Positions 52,174 to 61,195 of a stretch of DNA of 64,000 nt are shown here, piece after piece; position 1 is the first letter of the stretch, and each line of letters begins with the position of its first letter. Source of the stretch: Hyphomonas johnsonii MHS-2 (GTDB taxonomy: Bacteria; Pseudomonadota; Alphaproteobacteria; Caulobacterales; Hyphomonadaceae); the NCBI RefSeq assembly GCF_000685275.1, contig NZ_ARYK01000004.1, positions 248,001 through 312,000 on the forward strand, written 5' to 3'. The notes under the pieces are model-generated. The model was not told the DNA's origin. It made no database searches and was given only the letters and a program-made list of their open reading frames with translations. Both the position numbers and the translations under genes were made by a program.

Positions 52174-52584
52174 ATGAAGACCTACCTCACACTTGCCGCA
52201 GGCGCGGCGCTCCTCTGCCTCACCCCCGCCACCGCCTCGGCGCAACTCATACGCCATGTCGGCGAGCCGGCTCCCACCCGCGAATACTTCCCGCAATCGG
52301 CTGTCTGGCCTGCGCCTGACCTGAAGGGCGGCCCTGACCGGGCAGCGCCGAACGTCTCCAGCCAGGCCCGCTTCCTGCGGATTTCGCCGCGCAGCACGGC
52401 CGGCACCTCCGGTGTCCGCATTTTCCGCGGCTCGCCCGAACCTGTCGCGCCAGCGCCGCTTTCGGCGACCTCTGGCGTGACCGTGATCAGGTTGAAGAAG
52501 CCGCCGCGCAATCCCTACAAGACGGTGATCGTCTATGCGCCGGGCTCGGTGCGCACCATTTCCCCCCGCCGGATTCCTGACTGA
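52174..52584 (+). CDS. Exported protein of unknown function
   Basis: A 136-residue protein with a clean signal peptide (MKTYLTLAAGAALLCLTPAT then ASAQ). The mature part is basic and Pro/Arg/Ser-rich with no recognised domain. It sits alone between ubiB and coaBC. A short region before it (52080-52170) contains TTAA pairs that could bind CtrA but with wrong spacing. Confidence 0.68.
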   Translation: MKTYLTLAAGAALLCLTPATASAQLIRHVGEPAPTREYFPQSAVWPAPDLKGGPDRAAPNVSSQARFLRISPRSTAGTSGVRIFRGSPEPVAPAPLSATSGVTVIRLKKPPRNPYKTVIVYAPGSVRTISPRRIPD

Positions 52585-52687
52585 GACCGGCCGGAATCTT
52601 TACCTTGTGCGTCGGTTTCACAGGGTTTTGTTGGGTTTGTGCAATGTTTTTGGGTTAAGAAGGCTCCGGCAACCCATTTAAAGGCCC

Positions 52688-53917
52688 ATGGAACAAAAGC
52701 GCATCCTCCTGATCATCGGTGGCGGCATTGCCGCCTACAAAAGCCTCGAACTGATCCGTGAACTCGGACGGCGCGGCATTGCCAGCCGCTGCATCGTCAC
52801 GCGCGGAGGCCAGGAATTCGTCACCCCGCTGTCGGTTGCCGCCCTCTCCGGCGACAAGGCCTATACCGAACTGTTCGACCTGGATGAAGAAGCCGAGATG
52901 GGCCATATCCAGCTCTCGCGCTCGGCCGACCTCGTCGTCGTCTGTCCCGCAACGGCCGACCTGATGGCCAAGGCCAATGCGGGCCTCGCCAACGATCTTG
53001 CCTCCACAACGCTGCTCGCCACCGACAAGCCGGTCCTTATGGTGCCTGCGATGAATGTGCGCATGTGGCAGCACGCCGCCACGATCCGCAACGTCGCGCA
53101 GCTGCGCGCTGACGGCGTCACCGTCATGGAGCCGGACGAGGGTGCCATGGCCTGCGGCGAGTTCGGCCCCGGCCGCCTGCCGGACGTGCCGGTCATCGTT
53201 GCCGAGATCGAAGCTGCGCTATCCGGCCAGGCAAGTGGGCCGCTGGCAGGCGTCCACGCCCTGATCACCGCCGGACCGACGCGCGAACCGCTGGATCCCG
53301 TGCGCTACCTGTCCAATCATTCCTCCGGCCGGCAGGGCTATGCCATCGCCTCGGCGCTCGCTGCCGCGGGCGCAAGCGTCACGCTCGTCTCCGGCCCGGT
53401 GGCCCTGGCCCCGCCGCGCAACGTGAACCTGGTGCAGGTCGAAACGGCCCGGCAGATGCTGAAGGCCTGTGAAGACGCGCTGCCGGCGGATGTGTTCGTG
53501 TCCGTCGCCGCTGTGGCCGACTGGCGCCCGGCCCGGGCCGCCACCAAGAAGCTGAAGATCAAGGCCGTCGATACCGAGGCGCCCGCGATGGAACTCGCAG
53601 AGAATCCGGACATTCTCCGCACACTCTCCAACAAGCGCAAGCACAGGCCGCGCCTTGTCGTCGGCTTTGCCGCCGAGACACATGATGTCGAAGCCTATGC
53701 CCGCGCCAAGCTGGAGCGGAAGGGCTGCGACTGGATCATCGCCAATGACGTTTCCGGCGATGTCATGGGCGGCGCGGATAACGAAGTCGTGCTGATCACG
53801 CGCGAGACATCCGAACGCTGGCCGCGCATGGGCAAGGACGAGGTCGCCCGCCGCCTCGCCGGCAAGATTGCCGCCGAGCTGGGCCATGATGGCGGCCTGA
53901 AACTGGCAGCGGAATAG
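52688..53917 (+). CDS. coaBC: Bifunctional CoaBC (phosphopantothenoylcysteine synthetase/decarboxylase)
   Basis: Two steps of CoA synthesis in one protein. The N-terminal FMN decarboxylase shows the active His73 (MGHIQLSRSADL) and the substrate motif PAMNVRMW (120-127), followed by ACGEFGPGRLPD with the catalytic Cys. The C-terminal synthetase starts near 190 with LITAGPTREPLDPVRYLSNH. Length 409 fits. It is one gene from dut. Confidence 0.96.
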   Translation: MEQKRILLIIGGGIAAYKSLELIRELGRRGIASRCIVTRGGQEFVTPLSVAALSGDKAYTELFDLDEEAEMGHIQLSRSADLVVVCPATADLMAKANAGLANDLASTTLLATDKPVLMVPAMNVRMWQHAATIRNVAQLRADGVTVMEPDEGAMACGEFGPGRLPDVPVIVAEIEAALSGQASGPLAGVHALITAGPTREPLDPVRYLSNHSSGRQGYAIASALAAAGASVTLVSGPVALAPPRNVNLVQVETARQMLKACEDALPADVFVSVAAVADWRPARAATKKLKIKAVDTEAPAMELAENPDILRTLSNKRKHRPRLVVGFAAETHDVEAYARAKLERKGCDWIIANDVSGDVMGGADNEVVLITRETSERWPRMGKDEVARRLAGKIAAELGHDGGLKLAAE

Positions 53918-53962
53918 GCGATCCGCCTTGACAGCCGCGCGCCGCTCGCGCACCCGCCCGGC

Positions 53963-54451
53963 ATGATTATTCGCCCCTACCAGCTGTCCGACCTGCCCGC
54001 GCTCCATGTCATCAACCAGGCTGGCGTGCCCGGCGTTGGCGACGAAACCGTGGAGGGGCTCGGCAAGTGGCTCGGGCTGAGCCATGCCCTCGTGGCCACG
54101 GACGACGCCGACCAGCCGCTTGGCTTCATCACGCTCCTGCCGCCCGGCACGCTGGACTACACGAGCGCGAACCTCCGCTGGCTCGAGGCATGGGGCGACG
54201 ATTTCATCTATGTCGACCGGATCGCGATCGCCGAGACAGCCCGCGGGCAGGGGATCGGCGACGCGCTCTATCGCGCCGCCTTTGACGCCTATGCCGGCAA
54301 GACGCCCTTCATCACCTGCGAGGTCAACCTGCGCCCGCCCAACCCGGGATCGCTTCGCTTCCACGCGCGACTGGGATTCACCGAGATCGGCCGGCGCAGT
54401 TATGCCGACGACACGAAGGAAGTTGTGTACCTGGCGCGTCCGCTTGCTTGA
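53963..54451 (+). CDS. GNAT family N-acetyltransferase
   Basis: A 162-residue [24 protein letters not shown], the core [20 protein letters not shown] (acetyl-CoA loop ARGQGIG) and the [11 protein letters not shown] motif B. The substrate is unknown. It is inserted between coaBC and dut, with dut 32 bases after it. Confidence 0.88.
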   Translation: MIIRPYQLSDLPALHVINQAGVPGVGDETVEGLGKWLGLSHALVATDDADQPLGFITLLPPGTLDYTSANLRWLEAWGDDFIYVDRIAIAETARGQGIGDALYRAAFDAYAGKTPFITCEVNLRPPNPGSLRFHARLGFTEIGRRSYADDTKEVVYLARPLA

Positions 54452-54483
54452 CTCGCCACGCCGACTCAAACACGCCTGAACCG

Positions 54484-54939
54484 ATGACAGACGTGAACGT
54501 GAAAATCCTCCCGCTGCCGCATTTCGACGGGCTCGACCTGCCGGCCTATGAAACCAGCGGCTCGGCCGGCATGGACGTGCGCGCCGCTGTCGGCGCCGAC
54601 GACGCAGTGGTCCTGATGCCGGGGCACCGCGCCATGGTGCCGACCGGCCTCAGCGTCGCCATCCCCGAAGGCTATGAGATCCAGGTCCGCCCGCGCTCGG
54701 GGCTGGCCGCCAAGCATGGCCTGACCTGCCTCAATACGCCGGGCACGATCGACAGCGATTATCGCGGTGAAATCAAGGTCATCCTGATCAACCTGGGCGA
54801 TGCGCCGTTTACCATCGCGCGGGGCGAAAGGATTGCCCAACTGGTGCTCGCCCCGGTTACCCGGCTGGCCTGGAAAAAGGTCGGCGCGCTTGACGAAACC
54901 GCGCGGGGGGCTGGTGGTTTCGGTTCAACTGGGCGATAA
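54484..54939 (+). CDS. dut: dUTP diphosphatase Dut
   Basis: Trimeric dUTPase of 151 residues that keeps uracil out of DNA. The five motifs are visible: [50 protein letters not shown] and the C-terminal [10 protein letters not shown]. The ATG at 54484 is preferred over 54448. coaBC-dut adjacency is common in alphaproteobacteria. Confidence 0.96.
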   Translation: MTDVNVKILPLPHFDGLDLPAYETSGSAGMDVRAAVGADDAVVLMPGHRAMVPTGLSVAIPEGYEIQVRPRSGLAAKHGLTCLNTPGTIDSDYRGEIKVILINLGDAPFTIARGERIAQLVLAPVTRLAWKKVGALDETARGAGGFGSTGR

Positions 54940-55005
54940 TAATCCTTGCAATGAGAACCGTCCTGCCCATATATCGAATAACGATATAACTTGGAGGTAC
55001 TTTGA

Positions 55006-55236
55006 ATGGATCCTTTTCAGATGGTCGTGATCATCGTGGTGATTTCCGTCGCCGCGAGCACGTTCAAGAACTACCTCCAGATGAAGGAAAACCGAAAGGC
55101 AGATGCGGCCTCGGAGGTCGATGTCGCCAACCTGCGGACCGACGTGGCGCGGCTCAAGGAACGGGTTCGCGTTCTCGAGAAGATCGTGACCGATGGTGAC
55201 CGCCACCTTGCCGACGAAATCCGCAAGCTGGCCTAA
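55006..55236 (+). CDS. Small PspB-like membrane/coiled-coil protein
   Basis: A 76-residue protein: one N-terminal helix (QMVVIIVVISVAASTFKNYL) and a coiled coil (VDVANLRTDVARLKERVRVL). The ending KIVTDGDRHLADEIRKLA occurs in small envelope proteins annotated as PspB-like. It is probably an inner-membrane anchor for a coiled coil. The TTGGAGGTAC site precedes the ATG. Confidence 0.72.
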   Translation: MDPFQMVVIIVVISVAASTFKNYLQMKENRKADAASEVDVANLRTDVARLKERVRVLEKIVTDGDRHLADEIRKLA

Positions 55237-55251
55237 CGCATTGTGTTAACG

Positions 55252-55275
55252 CGGGTCCGAAAATTGCCGGACCCG
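55252..55275. repeat. Perfect 8-bp hairpin downstream of the PspB-like gene
   Basis: CGGGTCCG (55252-55259) and CGGACCCG (55268-55275) with an 8-base loop. It lacks a T-run, so it is a weak terminator candidate at best. Confidence 0.55.
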
Positions 55276-55333
55276 AAGGCACCCTAATCTAAACCCTTGC
55301 GTGTAAGACGGGCTCCAAACGAGGGGGCCCGGC

Positions 55334-56065
55334 ATGGCAACTTTTGGAAAAAAGACGACGGGCGGTGCCCAGTCAGCGGCGTTTGGCAGGCGGGCCTCCG
55401 CTGCGCCAGCCCCGGTCTCGGATGAACTGTCGCCGAAGGCGCGCGCCTTTCTCGAGGCCGAGCGCGCCCGGAACGGCGCACCGGGAAATGCTGCCTTTCC
55501 GACTCCGCCCGGCGCTGCGACACCCTCAGCCTTCCCGACCTCGCCGTCCGCCAGCTACACCCCGCCCGGCAAGCCGGCGGGCAAGCCCGTCTTCGGGCGT
55601 CGCATCATCGCGCGCATCGTCGACGAACTGATCATCCTCATTCCCATGCTGGTCATCCTGTCACCGATGGTGATGGGCGCGCTCGGCAACATGACGACGG
55701 CGCTGCCGGGGTCGCCGGAAGAGGCGCGCGCCAATATCGAACTCGTAAAGGTCGGCGCAATCCTGTTCCTGGCCCAGGCAGCCTATGGCATCGCGATGGA
55801 ATCGTCCGGTTTCCAGGCAACGCTGGGCAAGCTCATGGTCGGCGCGCTGGTGACCGGCAGTGACGGCAACAAGCCAAGTCTCGGGGCGGTGATCATGCGC
55901 AACACGCTCGCCCGTCTGATCGTCAACGTCATCCCCCTCTATGTCGGCTACCTGATCGGCCTCGGCCGGGCCGACCGCAGGGGCGTGCACGACCTGATCG
56001 CCGGCACGATGGTCCGTGCCCGGGCAGGCGAGGGGCAGGCAGCCATGTCGGACGTCTTCGCCTAG
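55334..56065 (+). CDS. RDD family membrane protein
   Basis: A 243-residue protein with a disordered Ala/Pro-rich N-terminus of about 85 residues, then an RDD domain: GRRIIARIVDELIILIPMLV, a middle helix and TLGKLMVGALVTG, and LARLIVNVIPLYVGYLIGL. The Arg-Asp/Asp signature is in the first helix (RIVDE). Function unknown; some RDD proteins are sodium/proton antiporters. It overlaps the convergent hydrolase-like gene by 4 bases. Confidence 0.85.
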   Translation: MATFGKKTTGGAQSAAFGRRASAAPAPVSDELSPKARAFLEAERARNGAPGNAAFPTPPGAATPSAFPTSPSASYTPPGKPAGKPVFGRRIIARIVDELIILIPMLVILSPMVMGALGNMTTALPGSPEEARANIELVKVGAILFLAQAAYGIAMESSGFQATLGKLMVGALVTGSDGNKPSLGAVIMRNTLARLIVNVIPLYVGYLIGLGRADRRGVHDLIAGTMVRARAGEGQAAMSDVFA

Positions 56066-56943
56066 AGCCCGGCAAGCCACGCAATGACTGTACCGGAAAC
56101 CCGTTCCGGCAGTTCCGGCAGCAGGGCATGGCCAGCGCCGTCAATGCGCACGGCTGTCACCTGGTCCGGATAGGCCGCTTCCAGCAGGTCGATCGTATCG
56201 GCCGGCGGCGCGATCGTATCCTGCAGGCCCGCGATCACCAGCATCGGCTTGCCGCCACCGTCCCACCAGGTTGCGGAATCGGTGGCGCGCGTGGCGGCGC
56301 CCTGCATCTGGCCCGTGGCGGCATGCCAGCCGCGCATCCAGTGGTCAGGTACCGGATTGCCCTCGGCAAAGAAGCCATACCGCACGGCGGCCTCGCGTTC
56401 CGCGCGTGTCAGCTTCGGATCGAAACTGTTTCGCAGCGCCAGGGCCGCTTCCGGCTCGATCGGTATCAGGCCGCCCGCTGCAAGCAGGATCACGCCGCGC
56501 ACCCGCTCGGGATGGCGCGCTGCCACGGCCCGGGCAAGGCGGTTGCCGAACGCATGCCCCAGCACCACGACGGGTGCCTCCCGTGTTGCCAGATAGCGCC
56601 CGGCATCGTCGGCCAGGTCGTCAAGGCTCGGCTCGGCTGCCGAGGCTGTCGCGCCATTGATGCCCGGAGCCTCGAACAGGGTGACCGAATAGCCAACCGC
56701 TGCCAGCGTGCCTGCCAGTTCGTTGAAATCGCTCGCCTCGCGCCCGGCGCTGGCGAACATCACGATTTCGGGCCCGTCGCCCAGGTGGAAGGTCACGATA
56801 TGCGCGCCGCCGGCGTCCAGGTCCTGGCGTTCGCCCACAGGCTCGCGTGCCGTCGCCCCAGGCAGGTCGTGATATGTCATCAGGACAAATCCCGTGACGA
56901 GGAAAACGAGCGCCAGGACGCCCAGGATACTCCATCTAAGCAC
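56062..56943 (-). CDS. Alpha/beta-hydrolase fold protein without the serine nucleophile
   Basis: A 293-residue protein with an N-terminal membrane anchor (about 5-24) and an alpha/beta-hydrolase fold. The nucleophile elbow, normally GxSxG, reads GHAFG (129-133) with Ala131 in place of Ser; the DNA at this place is clear. The acid (GLQDTIAPPADT) and catalytic His (GAGHALLPEL) remain. It may bind rather than hydrolyse a ligand, or use another nucleophile. Downstream of the helicase gene. Confidence 0.82.
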   Translation of the reverse strand: MLRWSILGVLALVFLVTGFVLMTYHDLPGATAREPVGERQDLDAGGAHIVTFHLGDGPEIVMFASAGREASDFNELAGTLAAVGYSVTLFEAPGINGATASAAEPSLDDLADDAGRYLATREAPVVVLGHAFGNRLARAVAARHPERVRGVILLAAGGLIPIEPEAALALRNSFDPKLTRAEREAAVRYGFFAEGNPVPDHWMRGWHAATGQMQGAATRATDSATWWDGGGKPMLVIAGLQDTIAPPADTIDLLEAAYPDQVTAVRIDGAGHALLPELPERVSGTVIAWLAGL

Positions 56944-56959
56944 GGTTCTTTCCTTCCCG

Positions 56960-58303
56960 TCAGATCAGGGCGCCTTCCTCCCGGGCGAAACGCGCCAGCA
57001 GGTAGGCGTCAGTGTCTTCGATCGTTTCCAGTTTGCCAAATGCAAAGGCCTCCCGGTCAAGCACAAGGTCGCGCGGTCGCAGTTCGCGGCTGATCTCCAG
57101 GCCTTCCAGCGTGCGGGCGCGGGAGAACGCGACATAGGCCTGCCCGTGGGCAAACATGCCGCTGTCGAAATCGATGAACACCTTGTCCAGCGTCAGGCCC
57201 TGCGCCTTGTGGATCGTCACGGCATAGGCGAGACGCAGCGGCACCTGCTTGAACGTGCCGACGACTTCGCGCTTCACCTTCTTGGTCTCCGGGTCGAGCT
57301 CGTAGCGGTATTTTTCCCAGGCCGAAGGTTCGATCTCGTAGACCCGTCCCTCGATCGCGACGATCACCGTCCGCCCGGAAAAGCCCTCGACTGTTGCCAG
57401 GGATCCGTTGACCCAGCGCCCCTCGGGGTCGTTGCGGATCAGCATGACCCGTGCGCCTTCCTTCAGTTCAAGGTCGGCTTCGGTCGGAAACGACTTCTCG
57501 TCGAACTGGCCCTGCACTTCGGCATTGAACACCTTGGGCGTGGAGGTCAGCCCGGCAAGACGCGCGGCATTGATGCGGTTCGCATTGGCATTGTTCGGTG
57601 TCAGCACGACATGGGTCTCGGACGCATCCACGGCACTGCGACCGGACACGAGCCCGCGCAACACAGCCTCGTCCATCGGTGTCACCCGGCCAGTGCGCAG
57701 CGCGCCGAGCACGGCCAGGAAACGCGGGTCTTCCTGCCGGAACACGTGTTTCAGGGCGAGCAGGGCGAACTCCGCATCGCGGAAAGCCGGGGCGTTGAAG
57801 AAATAGCTGCCGCCATAGCGCTGTTCCAGGATCGGCGCCTCGCTGTTGGACACCACAGGGGGCAGCTGGTGCAGGTCGCCCGACAGGATCATCCGCACAC
57901 CGCCGAACGGGCGTTTCGACATCCGGTTCAGTTTCAGGCTGCGGTCGATCGCATCCAGCATGTCGGAGCGGACCATGGAAATCTCGTCGATGATCACCGT
58001 CTCGACTGCCTTGATCAGGCGCGTCGAGCGCAGCCGCTTGATATCGGTCGGTTCGATCAGGCGCGGCGGCAGCTTGAAAAAGGAATGGATCGTCTGGCCG
58101 CCGGCATTCATCGCGGCAACGCCGGTCGGCGCCAGCACAACCGCCTTGTCGCCGGCCCCGGCCAGGAACTTGCGCAACATGGTCGTCTTGCCGGTGCCGG
58201 CCCGGCCGGTCAGGAACAGGTTGCCCTGCGCACCGGCGCCGGTGGCGACCCAGTTCGCGGGCGCGGCATAGATGGTTTCCGGGTCGGTCGGCGTCTGCGG
58301 CAT
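56960..58303 (-). CDS. PIF1-like AAA helicase
   Basis: A 447-residue superfamily 1 helicase-like ATPase. Walker A is GRAGTGKT (33-40), motif II is VIIDEISMV, and the GGVRMILSGDLHQLPPV segment is motif III. Later motifs include AVTIHKAQGLTLDKVFIDFD and YVAFSRARTLEGL (motif VI). Pif1-type enzymes unwind G-quadruplexes or forked DNA. No nuclease or partner gene is adjacent. The ATG at 58303 is preferred over 58378. Confidence 0.9.
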   Translation of the reverse strand: MPQTPTDPETIYAAPANWVATGAGAQGNLFLTGRAGTGKTTMLRKFLAGAGDKAVVLAPTGVAAMNAGGQTIHSFFKLPPRLIEPTDIKRLRSTRLIKAVETVIIDEISMVRSDMLDAIDRSLKLNRMSKRPFGGVRMILSGDLHQLPPVVSNSEAPILEQRYGGSYFFNAPAFRDAEFALLALKHVFRQEDPRFLAVLGALRTGRVTPMDEAVLRGLVSGRSAVDASETHVVLTPNNANANRINAARLAGLTSTPKVFNAEVQGQFDEKSFPTEADLELKEGARVMLIRNDPEGRWVNGSLATVEGFSGRTVIVAIEGRVYEIEPSAWEKYRYELDPETKKVKREVVGTFKQVPLRLAYAVTIHKAQGLTLDKVFIDFDSGMFAHGQAYVAFSRARTLEGLEISRELRPRDLVLDREAFAFGKLETIEDTDAYLLARFAREEGALI

Positions 58304-58368
58304 GCCTTCGCTTAACGGGCTTTTCCCGGCATGGCGAGAGCCGGGCGTGTGGCCGGCAGAAGCGGTTC

Positions 58369-58409
58369 TTGACACCACAGCGGAGTCAAACTACTTTGCA
58401 TTTCAAAGT
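58369..58409 (+). promoter_or_regulatory. Promoter and palindromic operator of the winged-helix operon
   Basis: -35 TTGACA (58369-58374), a 17-base spacer and -10 TACTTT (58392-58397). A perfect inverted repeat ACTTTG-N5-CAAAGT (58393-58409) covers the -10, so a bound repressor would block the polymerase. The winged-helix protein encoded second in the operon is the natural candidate. Confidence 0.75.
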
Positions 58410-58428
58410 GAATGCTGGAGCCAGTGTT

Positions 58429-59052
58429 ATGAGCGAACAAAATTTGACCGACGATCTCGCCTATTTGCGGGACATGGCCGAAGCCGGCCAGAACGCACCG
58501 CTGCTTGGTGGGCGCTTTCTCAGCTGGTGGGGCGGGCTCGGAGCGCTCGCCTATCTCGGCCATTATGCGATTGCCGAAGGCTTCATGGGCCTGCAGCCGG
58601 TCGCCTTTGCCTGGCTGTGGGGCGGCTATGCGATTCTCGGCTTTGGCGGCTTCAGGCTGTTGCAGATGACGTTTCCGGCCGGAAAGCCCGGCGCGGCTTC
58701 GATGGGGAACAAGGTGTCCCGCCTCGTCTGGATGGGCGCCGGCATGACGCTGTTCGCCTATTTCGCTGGGGCCCTCGCCCGGTCTTTTGCGGACGGGCAC
58801 GCCAGCGCGGCGTTCGTCTGGTCGCTGCCTGTCGTCTTCAGCGTCTACGGCCTGTCCCAGCTGACGACCGGACTGATTGCCGGAAACCGTTTCCTGACAC
58901 TGGCCGGCTGGGGCGCGATCGCCAGCGTCGCCGCAGCCGTCTTCCTGCTCGGCTCGAACCTGGTCTGGGTGTTTGGCGCTGTTGTGGCCGGCCTCACAGT
59001 GTTCCTGCCCGGCGTGCTGATGATGCGGAGCGAACCGTCAGACACGGTTTGA
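58429..59052 (+). CDS. Seven-helix-type membrane protein paired with a winged-helix regulator
   Basis: A 207-residue protein with a cytosolic start (MSEQNLTDDLAYLRDMAEAG) and about six membrane helices. I recognise the layout of small membrane proteins paired with a winged-helix gene in Alpha- and Gammaproteobacteria but not a function. The start at 58429 has CTGGAG upstream, and the regulator gene starts 7 bases after its stop. Confidence 0.78.
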   Translation: MSEQNLTDDLAYLRDMAEAGQNAPLLGGRFLSWWGGLGALAYLGHYAIAEGFMGLQPVAFAWLWGGYAILGFGGFRLLQMTFPAGKPGAASMGNKVSRLVWMGAGMTLFAYFAGALARSFADGHASAAFVWSLPVVFSVYGLSQLTTGLIAGNRFLTLAGWGAIASVAAAVFLLGSNLVWVFGAVVAGLTVFLPGVLMMRSEPSDTV

Positions 59053-59059
59053 TCCGGCC

Positions 59060-59371
59060 ATGAGCAGCGACAACCCCTACAATCACAATGACATCGACGA
59101 TGTCATCCATGGTCGCCTGCGGCTCGGCATCATGGCCTATCTCTCATCGGTCAACCCGGCCGTCTTCGGTGAACTGAAGGAGAAGGTCGGCGCGACCGAC
59201 GGCAACCTTTCCACCCACCTGCGCAAGCTGGAAGAGGCAGGCTATGTCCGGATCGAGAAGCGCTTCGTCGGTAAGCGGCCCCAGACACGTGTGTTCCTGA
59301 CCGATGCCGGCCGGTCGGCCTGGCTGGCCTGGCTCGACCGGATGCAGGCATTGATACGCGCTTCGGAATAG
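59060..59371 (+). CDS. Winged-helix transcriptional regulator
   Basis: A 103-residue regulator of the PadR/MarR-like (HTH_34) type: VIHGRLRLGIMAYLSSVNPA, then FGELKEKVGATDGNLSTHLR with the recognition helix, and the wing KRFVGKRPQTRVFLT. The sequence TDGNLSTHLRKLE is diagnostic. It likely represses its own operon through the ACTTTG palindrome. No ligand site is evident. Confidence 0.88.
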   Translation: MSSDNPYNHNDIDDVIHGRLRLGIMAYLSSVNPAVFGELKEKVGATDGNLSTHLRKLEEAGYVRIEKRFVGKRPQTRVFLTDAGRSAWLAWLDRMQALIRASE

Positions 59372-59392
59372 GGCGCTCGGCCGATATTCCGA

Positions 59393-59839
59393 TCAGGGGC
59401 TGATCAGCCGGATCTGCTTGCCGGGCTGCGCGGGCTTCGCCTCCACCATCACGCGCCAGCCCATCGCCTCATAGGCGTCGCGGGCCGCCACGTTCTGGGC
59501 ATCCACATCCAGGATCAGCGGGCGTCCCGCTTCCGTCCGCGCAACTTCGAGCAGGCCGCGACCGACACCGCAAAGCCGCCAGTCGGCGTGCACGAACAAA
59601 TGGTCGACATAGCCTGATGCGGGATTGAGGGTCAGGAAGGCGATGGTTCCGGCCTGCGGTTCTTCTGCGACAAGCACCTGCGCATTGGCCAGTGCCGCCT
59701 GCAGGGCAGGCAGGTAGTTCTGCCAGTCGCCCCGCCACGGGAACGCCCTGAGCGCATCCCGGAAAATGCGCAGGCACGTAACCCGGTCGTCCATCCTGAA
59801 CGGCCTGATGCTCCATCCGGCTCCGGCATGCCTGTACAT
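59393..59839 (-). CDS. GNAT family N-acetyltransferase
   Basis: A 148-residue GNAT. The core is YVDHLFVHADWRLCGVGRGL (CoA loop WRLCGVGRGL) and the later AARDAYEAMGWRVMVEAK is motif B. Unknown substrate. An alternative start is Met16 (MDDRVTCL). It is convergent with the winged-helix gene. Confidence 0.84.
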   Translation of the reverse strand: MYRHAGAGWSIRPFRMDDRVTCLRIFRDALRAFPWRGDWQNYLPALQAALANAQVLVAEEPQAGTIAFLTLNPASGYVDHLFVHADWRLCGVGRGLLEVARTEAGRPLILDVDAQNVAARDAYEAMGWRVMVEAKPAQPGKQIRLISP

Positions 59840-59895
59840 GCCGGGCAGACTAAGGAAAGGCGGCGCCCACGTCCAGCCGGAAGGCGACGCAAAAA

Positions 59896-61113
59896 TCAGT
59901 CGGCAGAGCAGGGGGTCAGCTGGATGCGGCCATTGCCACTGATGGATTGCATCAGGCCCATCGAAAGGAAGTTCCTGAAATAGGTTTCAGAGATCGAATC
60001 CTTGGCATCCTGTGTCGCCCTGGCCCGTTCGGCGGGCGGGAGGGTTTCAATCAGGGCAACCTGTTCAGCATACAGGTCCGTGACGTCGCCGACGCCGATA
60101 CGCGCCGACTCTTCGTCCCACTCGCCGCCATCTTCGGCGATGATGACGTGGGGGGCGTCACTGTCGCCCGCCATCATGCTGCGGAACATCAATACCCAGC
60201 CCACGCTCTCAGGATTTCCCAGGCGAAACTTTTCAACGAAGGTCAATTCGTGCGTCATCGCTCCGAACGAATCCTCGGTCTCTTCGGACTTTGAGTGCGC
60301 GTCGGCGGTCTTGAGGACCAGTGTGTCGCGGGTGCACGAATCATCGCCAATGGCGCTGTAGGCCCGGATATCACCCACGGTTGCTTCAAATGCGTTCTTT
60401 TCCGCGATGAGCCCCGCGGCGACGGCCTTGCCGAACGCTTCGGTCAGCTCGATCATCACCTTCACGGTCGGGGCATTTCCCTCCAGTTCAGGCGGCACAG
60501 GACGGCAGGGTTTGCCATTCGAGGGGCGCTCGCGGCAGGCCAGTGTGACCGTCTTGTCCGCCAGTGTTTCCAGCGGGTTGCCGACTTCCCAATAGCCGTA
60601 GCCCTTGGACTCCTGAATACGCGCGATCTCCTTGTCCAGCACCGTGCGTTCCTCCGGCGTGTAGTGGAACACCTCGCCCCACCGCAGGCTTCCCAGGACA
60701 TCGACATGCGCAATCATGCGCCAGTACTGGTCCATCACGAACATGGTGACCTTGTGTTCCTGGGGCGGGGCGGTGCCGTCCGGCTGCTTGCAGGCAAAGC
60801 CGCTGGCGCTGGCTGTGGCTTGCGCCAGCGCGGCGTCCACCTGGCCGCGGACGTCTGGCGCAACCATGGCTTTCAGGTCGGCTGCCTTCATGCCCAGCAT
60901 CGATTCCGCTGCCAGCACATACATCGGATCGGTCCAGTCGCACTTCTTGGCCACCGCCGTGGCCTGCGCCATGGTCGACAGGTCTGCGAGGATGGCATTC
61001 GGATTCGGCGCCGCGGCCGGCGCGTTGCCCGGGGCTGGCGCCTGGGCAAATACCGGCGTGGCCATCAAGGCCAGCCACACAGCTGCGATCGAAAATCGTG
61101 CACGTCGAATCAT
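59896..61113 (-). CDS. Large exported protein of unknown function
   Basis: A 405-residue protein with a Sec signal (MIRRARFSIAAVWLALMATP, cleavage near VFAQ). Cys appear in CDWTDP, FACKQP, LACRERPSNGKPC, CTRD and near the end in PCSAD, an even set that could form disulfides in the periplasm. There is no domain I recognise. The start at 61113 has GGGGGTG upstream; longer open frames are unsupported. Confidence 0.72.
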   Translation of the reverse strand: MIRRARFSIAAVWLALMATPVFAQAPAPGNAPAAAPNPNAILADLSTMAQATAVAKKCDWTDPMYVLAAESMLGMKAADLKAMVAPDVRGQVDAALAQATASASGFACKQPDGTAPPQEHKVTMFVMDQYWRMIAHVDVLGSLRWGEVFHYTPEERTVLDKEIARIQESKGYGYWEVGNPLETLADKTVTLACRERPSNGKPCRPVPPELEGNAPTVKVMIELTEAFGKAVAAGLIAEKNAFEATVGDIRAYSAIGDDSCTRDTLVLKTADAHSKSEETEDSFGAMTHELTFVEKFRLGNPESVGWVLMFRSMMAGDSDAPHVIIAEDGGEWDEESARIGVGDVTDLYAEQVALIETLPPAERARATQDAKDSISETYFRNFLSMGLMQSISGNGRIQLTPCSAD

Positions 61114-61195
61114 TGAAACACCCCCACAACATGTTCCGCGCGATTCTATTCGCATTTCGCGGCCGAACACCAGCCCTGTTTGGGCAGGCGCCAGC

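Noticed and set aside
55006-55236. Second true PspB
   Set aside because: It shares the helix plus coiled-coil layout but lacks the basic segment after the helix and lies outside the psp operon, so I call it only PspB-like.
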